NCBI GenBank assembly: GCA_001642005.1
Contig: LWCA01000172.1
Location: 1 to 44,761, forward strand
Source of the DNA: Intoshia linei
Taxonomy: Eukaryota > Orthonectida > Rhopaluridae
Length of the DNA: 44,761 nucleotides
Direction of reading: 5' to 3'
The translations under genes and the position numbers were made by a program. Shown one piece after another: positions 37,498 through 44,761 of this stretch. Below the pieces are notes generated by a model. It was not told where the DNA came from, made no database searches, and worked only from the letters and a program-made list of their open reading frames with translations. Each line of letters opens with the position of its first letter. Positions within the stretch are counted from its first letter, which is position 1.

Positions 37498-40400
37498 ATG
37501 TCAAATTTTTTAGACAACAAGAACAAAAAACCAACTGAGTCAAGTTCGTCCAGTAATATGGACCATCAAAATTTTCAAATGTTTCAGGCCCCACCAAAGA
37601 CTAGATACACAGGACAGCAAGATTACTCACATTCGGATTTTCAATATTTTAATCCTACTCCAGGAATATGCAATAATCCAAACATGCCTAGCCAAAGCAA
37701 TTTTTTCCAACCACTTTCGTCTTTAAACATTGAAAATTCCATGAGAAATTTACAAGTTCAAGATAATTACAACGTTCGATTTCCAAACGAACAGCAAAGA
37801 TTTAGAAGAGAACTAGACATTAATATAGATAGAAGTAATATTGATTATAATAGACACGAAATTCCGCGTCGAACGATTAGTAATTCTCCGTTTAAGGAGC
37901 ACTTTGGAGAGGGAATGAACGCTCAACTTCGAGACAAACTTACAGGTATTTCGACGGCAAGATGGGCTAGCCCTGAAATAAAACCAAACCCAGAAAGCCA
38001 AGATAATAGACAAACATCTAACCCCTTAAATTTTTCTAATTCACCACAGAAAAAATTTTTCAGAGCTTCCATCATAACTAAATTTATTTCACCAAAGAGG
38101 CCGGACCATGGCAGTAACGGACGTCGAATTTTATTGCGTGCTAATCATTTTCGAGTTAAAATGCCAACTGGAATAATCCACCATTATGACGTTCAAATTA
38201 CGCCAGACAAATGTCCGCGTCGAGTGAACCGAGAAATTGTTTGTTGTATGGTAAAAACACATGCAAATATTTTCAGCAGTCAATGTCCCGTGTTTGACGG
38301 TAAAACAAACATGTATTGTCGAGATGCATTGCCTATAGGAAGAGATTCAATCCAATTGGAAGTACGACTACCCGGCGAAGGTAGAGACCGCAAATTTGAC
38401 GTAGTTATAAAATGGCACAGTCAGGTCAGTTTGGAAGGACTCGAACACGTTTTTACTGGGAAATCAACAGTAATACCTTTGGACGTGGTCCAAGCTATAG
38501 ACGTTGTTATGCGTCATTTGCCCAGCATGTCTTATACGCCCGTTGGACGATCCTTTTTCTCACCCCCCGACAAATTTCAACATCCTCTAGGGTCAGGAAG
38601 AGAAGTTTGGTTTGGGTTTCATCAGAGTGTTAAACCTTCTCATTGGAAAATGATGTTAAATATTGATGTATCTGCAACAGCTTTTTATAAATCTCAATCA
38701 GTGATAAATTTCGTATGTGAAGTTTTGGATATAAAAGACCTTTCTAGTACTCGCTCTATTAACGATTCTCAGAAAACAAAATTGTCTAAAGAAATGAAAG
38801 GTCTCAAAATTGAAATTACACATTGTGGTAATATGCGGCGCAAATATAGAATTAGCAATATTACTAAAAAGTCAGCTAGTACATTATTTTTTCCACGGCA
38901 AGATAGTCCAAACGATTTGGTCAGTGTAGAAAATTATTTTTTCGAAAAGTATAATTTGCGTTTAAAGTATCCCTTGTTTCCGTGTTTACAGGTATCTTTT
39001 ATTTTTTTTAAGTTAATCTTCAACTTAATTTATATTTAGGTCGGATTGGAAGCTAAACACACATACTTACCGATGGAAGTGTGCAATATTATATCTGGGC
39101 AAAGGTGTATTAAAAAGCTTTCGGACATGCAAACTTCTACAATGATTAAAGCTACTGCTAGATCGGCCCCAGACCGAGAAGTGGAAATCAATAATTTGGT
39201 TAAAAAAGCAAATTTTAATTCTGATATCCATCTGAAAACTTTCGGTGTCGCAATTTCTCCCAAAATGACGGAAATCAACGGCCGAGTTTTGGCTCCCCCA
39301 AGAATTCAGTATGGTGGGCGCTATATTCAAGTTGTCCCCAACCAAGGAGTTTGGGATATGCGAGGAAAACAACTTTTTCAAGGTGTAGAAGTAGACAGAT
39401 GGGGTTTAGTTTGTTTTGCTCCCATGAGAGTGGTTTCTGAAGAATCTTTGCGGTCTTTTATTAATCATTTAGTAAACATTTCCAGAGGTGCCGGGTTGTC
39501 CATGTGCCAACACCCTGTATTTTGTAAATATGCAATTGGTGTTAACCATGTTGAGCCAATATTTACGTACTTAAATCATCATTTCCCTTACTTGCAATTA
39601 CTGATTGTAGTTTTACCAGGTAAAACCCCTGTTTATGCAGAAATAAAAAGACTTGGTGATATTAACACGGGTATAGCTACTCAATGCGTTCAAGCTAAAA
39701 ATGTAAATAGAACTTCTCCTCAAACACTATCAAATTTATGTTTGAAAATAAACGTCAAACTTGGAGGAATTAATAATATAATTCAACCCGGTGTTCGTGG
39801 TGCTATTTTCACGCGACCGATAATGTTTATTGGAGCAGATGTTACTCATCCACCCGCCGGCGACACAGCAAAGCCCTCAATTGCCGCTTTAGTGGCCAGT
39901 ATGGATGCACATCCAAGTAGGTACGCTGCCTCAGTTCGCGTACAATCAAATCGCCAGGAACATATACAAGATATGAGCTCTATGGTTGAAGAATTATTGT
40001 TGCATTTCTATCGCTCAACTCAATATAAACCAGAAAGAATTATAATTTACAGGGATGGTGTTTCCGAAGGTCAGTTTTCAACAGTGTTGTTGCATGAACT
40101 CAAACAGATTAGAAGAGCGTGTATTAATCTGGAACATGGTTATCAGCCAGGTATTACGTTTATCATTGTACAAAAAAGACACCATACTCGATTGTTTTGC
40201 GCTGATGGAAAAGATCAGGTAATTTATTCATTATTTACTTTATTATTGATTTGTATGCTTTAGACTGGAAAAAGTAAAAATATTCCTGCGGGTACAACTG
40301 TTGATATTGGTATTACTCACCCGACTGAATTTGATTTTTTCTTGTGCAGTCACGCTGGGATTCAAGGAACTAGCAGGCCTAGTCATTATCATGTTTTATG

Positions 40401-41644
40401 GGACGATAATAATCTTAGTTCAAATGAATTACAAATGCTTACTTATCAACTGTGCCATACTTATGTACGTTGTACTCGCTCTGTATCCATTCCAGCTCCA
40501 GCATATTATGCTCATTTGGTTGCTTTTCGGGCTAGATATCATCTTGTTGAGATGATTGATTATGATAGGTAATTTTTATATCTTAAATTATTTTATTCTA
40601 ATACATGTAAACATTTCTCAAACGAGGCATCATAAATGTTATAAAAACAAACTACAAAAAACTACACCTGGCAAAACGTTAGATCACCTCAATTAAATGA
40701 AAATATAAATAAAACTAATGGAATTTTTTAATACTAGAATAATATTGTAATCAATGATTGCAGCTATTTTTAAATGTTTGAAATTGGTAGGCATTTTTAT
40801 TATACCAAAAAAATAAATTCACGTTGAAAATCTAACTTAAAAATCATACTATTCACTATTATAAATCCTTTAAAGGAGTGGTTCTCAAACTTGTTTCAGG
40901 TGGAACTATTATATCACATTAATTTTTACTTTAAAGTGAATTATTCCACCTTAATTTTTTTAAATTCTAGAGCTGTTTCATAAAAAAAAGGTAATTTGGG
41001 GTTTTGGCCCTGAAGATGACTATGATTATTTTATGATTTAAAATCCGTATTGGCGTATATATTTTTTTAAATTCTCCAACTCGTTTGATTTTCAAAAAAA
41101 AGACAATTGGGGTTTTTGACCCGTAAGATGTCAGTTTGGGAGGTTGAAATGTATCTTATTATATCCCCCGAAAAAACTGGTATTGAAATGTGGACTTTAT
41201 AAAATGCTAAAACTGGCAGTTATTGAAATAAAGTGGAATACAGACAAACAAATATTGCGTAGCATATTATATAAGTAAGGATATCATTTTATCGTGTTAA
41301 TAATGGTCCTTTCACTTTTATTATTAAACATTTAACTGGTATTCATATTTGGATAGTTATATTTTAAAATGTAATTCTCTGATTTTAAAAAATTTTCAAT
41401 TATTTCGGCCTCATTATCAATATTAAAAATTTCTATTTTTTACAGTAGCTATTATTTTTATTTTTGATGACCACTGAAGCATACGTGCGTCACTGACTAT
41501 AATAATATTTTTAATAAAATACAAACTAATTTAAGCAATGAAAGAAGAACAGAAGAAGAAGAAAACAGGACCCTCGCATTATTAAAAAGAGCCATATCAG
41601 TTCATGCCGACTCAGTAAAAGGTATACTATTTAAATTAATGTAG
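37498..41644 (+). CDS. AGO: Argonaute (AGO1/2-like), slicer residues intact
   Basis: Argonaute binds a small RNA and silences matching transcripts. Exons 37498-38991, 39040-40218, 40264-40568, 41536-41644, all in phase; 1028 residues, longer than human AGO2 because of an Asn/Gln/Ser-rich tail of about 190 residues before [15 protein letters not shown]. Order: N domain and L1 ([19 protein letters not shown]), PAZ (about 395-520: [10 protein letters not shown] ... [11 protein letters not shown] ... [10 protein letters not shown]), MID ([17 protein letters not shown], later [10 protein letters not shown]), PIWI ([11 protein letters not shown] ... RDGVSEGQF ... [15 protein letters not shown]). 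The tetrad is D765, E805, D837 and H975, so cleavage should be possible. The last residues (FKLM) replace the usual FA ending. Strong similarity to the AGO rather than PIWI clade. Downstream HEN1 is convergent. Intron 3 (967 bp) carries a repeat. Confidence 0.97.
40879..41283. repeat. Composite repeat in Argonaute intron 3
   Basis: Begins with a hAT-like gtggttctcaaac, then from about 40960 shows the dispersed family in reverse orientation to the copy at 21138-21654. The part 41100-41283, with ttggggtttttgacc, gtttgggaggttgaaatg and acagacaaacaaatatt, ends atataagtaagga and is nearly the exact reverse complement of 21138-21320. Confidence 0.6.
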
Positions 41645-41732
41645 TAATATAAATATTTAATTTAGTAATGTATTTTGCCTGATCTCATTATGTTAAGTAA
41701 AATGTGATAATTGTTATTTACTAAAATGTTTT

Positions 41733-41746
41733 AATAAATTTTTATT
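41733..41746. terminator. Mirrored poly(A) signal shared by Argonaute and HEN1 genes
   Basis: AATAAA at 41733-41738 on the plus strand and TTTATT at 41741-41746 (AATAAA on the minus strand) are separated by 2 nt. They lie 88 nt after the Argonaute stop and 116 nt after the HEN1 stop. If cleavage occurs 10-30 nt past each signal, the two mRNAs overlap by some tens of bases. AATAAA is common in DNA this AT-rich, so function is inferred. Confidence 0.5.
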
Positions 41747-41862
41747 CAAATCATTACAAATATAAATAAATTTACAATTATTGTTAATAAATTTAACACC
41801 AATCGTCTATAGATAGGGAATTTTTGTCTCTAAAAATACAGTTTTTAAAATAAAAACAAGAA

Positions 41863-43655
41863 TTACGTATTTATTTCCTCTATTGACATGGGGGTAATAT
41901 CCAAGGATAAATTTTCAAAGTATAATTCTTCCTCCAAATCTTCATCACTAAATTATAGTTAGAAACAAAAATTGTAAAAATATTTACCTTGAGCTTTCTA
42001 AATATTCTTCAGAATTTTCACATTTTAAATTTACATTTCTAAACTAAAAACAATTATAACAGTATTATTATTCAAACATAAAAGTGATGGAAATATAATT
42101 ACGTTACGTTAACTAAGAATTCATCCATGGGTTTCAACCTTTAAAAAACCAGATTTCAAACTGGTACAAAACATTAGTATATAGTTTGTACATTGTGCAT
42201 ATTTCTAATATATATAAAAAGTGTTTCAAATTTACGTGAAACTAACCTTAAAGTAAGAAAACAAACTCAAAATTTATTTTTTACCATTTAATTAACTGTT
42301 ACATATAGGATAATCAAAAAATCAAACCACATATAGGATCCCAATATTGGACGCCATTGACTTATAATGCATTTATGAATATAAGTACCAGTTTTAGGTG
42401 TTCATCAAATTTAATTTCAAATGAATCATTTTCTTTTCTAGGTATTGTTAAAGATTCAAAAATAGCAACTTGGGAACAAAATCCAACTCTCTCGTCAGTA
42501 TCAGTAATTAATTTTCCAACGCCTTCAAAATCTAATTTATATTGATATTTTGATGATATTTCAGTGCACCTAATCAATAACATTTTTTACAATATTAAAA
42601 TAATTTACCATGTTTGAAATTCATTTTGAGTCCACTCAAATTTATGATCATCATGTCTGAATTTATTTTTCATTTCTAATAAATGATTGTAATCAGAATT
42701 TGGTGTGGTTATGATGACTATTCTCGGAGACATGTATTCAAAAATTATTTTTATTAAATCGTTCAATTTATCCTCGTGAATATGCTCAACACTAAATTAA
42801 ATATAATAAGATATTGAGTTTAATTTAATTATTATGAAATTTACGTACGATTTATACAACAGTATTTCATTTTTGATTAATTACTCAACTTTTTCTGATC
42901 CTGCACTTAATTTTTAAAATTTTGTCACACCCTAATGTATACCGTGAGTTATCAATGTCGTATAGATTATATTTGAAGCAAAAATTAAGGTGGGGGTTTT
43001 AAGTTTTTTTAATATAAAGAATAAGAAAAAATTTTAGTAAACGTGGATAAATGAGACTTTTTCACATTCTACGACTTGGGCTTAAAGTTTGGTTCAAAAA
43101 AATACCTAAAAATCCTCCTTAAAATTTCTTAAAAAACCTCTTAAAGTTCTGCTCAAAAAAAATTCCCCACCTCAAAGTTTGGTTCAAAAAAATTTTTAAA
43201 ACCTAAAAAATATAATATTGGATGATTTCAAATCTTACCCATATTGGTCAGTTATTAAATAATTACAATTCAATCATTGAAACTGCGTCAAATTTAGCCA
43301 AATCTGTGTTTTTTTTTACATTGAATATGTCAGCTAACATACATTCTACAATAAAATGTGGTCGGTTCTTGAATGCTTCATTGTAGCAACGTTTAGGTTC
43401 ATCTGATTCATACATGGTTTTTTCATCTAAATCTAACATTCCAATTCTATGAATTGTTTTTGTATTTTTTAAATATTGGAAAAATTTCATATCGCTGCAA
43501 CCAACATCCAATACCTTAATCATGTATAATTTAACAAAATAGTAAAAATATACCGATGAGGCATTCATATATTTCAAATTATTCGAAACTAATTCGTATC
43601 TTTGTATATACACGGGTTTTTTAAAAGGGCTTTGAAATGCAACTTTATCGTACAT
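41863..43655 (-). CDS. HENMT1: HEN1-type small-RNA 2'-O-methyltransferase
   Basis: HEN1 methylates the 2'-OH of the 3' terminal nucleotide of small RNAs (piRNAs and, in some animals, Argonaute-bound siRNAs), which protects them. Six minus-strand exons: 43655-43554, 43514-43267, 42791-42609, 42569-42389, 42043-41988, 41947-41863; 284 residues, the compact animal form without the extra domains of plant HEN1. The start FKKPVYIQRYELV matches the family. SAM-binding: VLDVGCSD and IGMLDLDE. Metal-binding motif: IEFVEHIH (Glu, Glu, His), formed across the exon 2/3 junction, with the later His in DDHKFEWTQNEFQTW. IITTPNSDYN is the conserved TPN loop. Intron 1 is 39 nt, in frame and stop-free. The acidic C-terminal 45 residues are not conserved. 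It converges on Argonaute, with 218 bp between stops. Confidence 0.93.
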
Positions 43656-43798
43656 ATTTAGGAAAATCTTTAATTTAAAATTCTAAAGTTTAATAAAATA
43701 AACTAAACTATTTCTATAGTAGTCACACATCATTTAGAACAAAATTGTTGAGTTTTTCCGTGACTACATAATATGGAAATTTTAAAAATCCTTTTAGA

Positions 43799-43956
43799 TA
43801 AAGTGGCCAGAAAAAATACGTAATATCAATTTTAGTTTATTTGGTGTTAAATGTAAAGACAAAACTACTTATCTATGATGACGAACAAAAATTTTCGACT
43901 TAAAATTTATTCCAAATAAACTAAAAGTGATAGTACGTATTTTTTTGGCCACTTTA
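43799..43956. mobile_element. 158-bp Tc1/mariner-type MITE upstream of HEN1
   Basis: Ends TAAAGTGGCC and GGCCACTTTA; the inverted match extends inward about 45 bp on each side (aaaaaatacgta, tttagtttatttgg). TA at both tips fits a TA target duplication. The 70-bp centre has no coding content. It begins 143 bp upstream of the HEN1 start codon, so it may lie in that promoter. Confidence 0.8.
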
Positions 43957-44170
43957 TTTTAGACTAAAATTTAATTGAGAAGTTTTCTCGCCAGTGCAAC
44001 CAACATACACAATTTATAATAAACTGAAAGTTTCAGTCTGAAACAGACAAATAAATAAATGAACAGATGTTATGTTTTACCGGTGTCTTGGAAATTTTGA
44101 ATTTGCATCAACTGCAATAAGCTGTGGTACAGCTGCTGTACCAGAATATTTTTTTTTTAATTATAAATTG

Positions 44171-44761
44171 TTACAGTATAACTCCGTTTTGGGGCACCAT
44201 TTTTTGAAAAGTTTCTAAAAACAGGGGTTTTAGTAAGTTATGTAATTTTTCATTGCAATACATTATGTTATTAAAATATAGGAATGAATGTCTTATGTTG
44301 ATTTGAGAAAGTTTCATCGATAAGAAATTAAAAGCATCTTCCAAAAAGAATTCTCTCAAACAATTACAATAATGATTCTTAAATAATTTAATAATACCCA
44401 TGTCTAAAGGTTGGATTAAACAGGTCGTATTCTTTGGTAAAAAGAAAAGTTCCACATTAGAACATTCAAACGGTTTATGACAACTAGCGTTATCTAAAAT
44501 AATTACAATTTTCCTATTTTCTGCAATCATATTATTATTTATTATCGTCAACCAGGCATGAAAAATGTTATTTGTCATCCAAGCGTTTTTAGATGAAAAA
44601 TATAGAACTCCATAATCATTACAAGAAATATTTTTCATGCATCGAGGATTTTTAGCTTTTCCAATTATCAATGGCTGAAATTTGTCACCGGTTAAACTGC
44701 AACAAAGAAGGAGGCTTACTTTTTCTTTGGTTTTTTTAGTACCTTTGCAGTCATCACTTTT
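44171..44761 (-). mobile_element. pogo/Tigger-type transposase, C-terminal part, cut by the window edge
   Basis: Minus strand, open from the window edge to a stop at 44171, about 196 codons. It shows LTGDKFQPLIIGKAKNPR, then IVIILDNASCHKPF with the second catalytic Asp, then FFLPKNTTCLIQPLDMGIIK with the third catalytic Asp, in the order and spacing of the DDE_1 core of pogo/Tigger transposases. No stop or frameshift lies inside, so this copy is younger or better kept than the Tc1 relics. The first catalytic Asp and the DNA-binding domain lie beyond the window. Terminal repeats were not identified; the repeat with a near-palindrome ggtacagctgctgtacc at about 44127 could be near its left end. 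Confidence 0.85.

Noticed and set aside
39036-39381. Minus-strand open stretches of 80 and 104 codons inside Argonaute
   Set aside because: They mirror the conserved PAZ/MID coding exon on the plus strand.
42121-42150. Possible extra HEN1 exon reading LKPMDEFLVN on the minus strand
   Set aside because: Its acceptor would be out of phase with the preceding exon, while direct joining of 42389 to 42043 is in phase.

Overview
This is a window of nuclear DNA from an invertebrate animal. It is very AT-rich. Every protein gene I could assemble is split by introns with GT...AG borders, many only 35-50 nt long, and the genes belong to animal families: CAF-1 p150, a Kruppel-like factor, mitochondrial SCOT and BCKDH E1-beta, YLPM1, Argonaute and a HEN1 methyltransferase. 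Transposon relics fill the long introns and the intergenic DNA. The species cannot be named from the sequence. Tiny introns, tight gene spacing and high AT point to a lineage with a compact or reduced genome. A single N at 10446 marks this as assembled scaffold sequence.

Layout, left to right. 1-231: one terminal repeat of a Tc1-like element. 1294-1498 (-): a 54-residue small protein. 1902-8170 (+): CAF-1 large subunit (CHAF1A), with a 4-kb first intron full of repeats. 8208-9104 (-): an unrecognised protein of about 245 residues, tail to tail with CHAF1A. 9105-12442: repeat-rich intergenic DNA. 12443-19617 (+): a SPATA1-like coiled-coil protein with a Tc1 derivative in its 4.7-kb intron. 19697-25527 (-): SCOT (OXCT1), tail to tail with the SPATA1-like gene. 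25656-26992 (+): BCKDH E1-beta (BCKDHB), head to head with OXCT1 across only 128 bp. 26993-28934: repeats, including a 116-bp tandem array. 28935-32298 (+): a KLF/Sp-type three-zinc-finger factor. 32609-37131 (+): YLPM1-like P-loop protein with broken Tc1 sequence in an intron. 37498-41644 (+): an Argonaute with a complete slicer tetrad. 41863-43655 (-): HEN1-type small-RNA 2'-O-methyltransferase, tail to tail with Argonaute. 44171-44761 (-): the end of a pogo/Tigger transposase, cut by the window edge.

How the genes relate. The most notable neighbourhood is Argonaute beside HEN1: one protein binds a small RNA, the other caps the 3' end of Argonaute- or Piwi-bound small RNAs with a methyl group. 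Their stop codons lie 218 bp apart, and between them sits a mirrored AATAAA/TTTATT that can serve as poly(A) signal for both strands, so their mRNAs probably overlap at the 3' ends. The second notable pair is OXCT1/BCKDHB, two mitochondrial matrix enzymes of ketone and branched-chain amino-acid oxidation that share one very short promoter.

Exon coordinates were derived by hand from reading frame, splice-site consensus and intron phase. Family names come from recognising conserved motifs, not from a search. The repeats were compared by eye, so identity levels are approximate.
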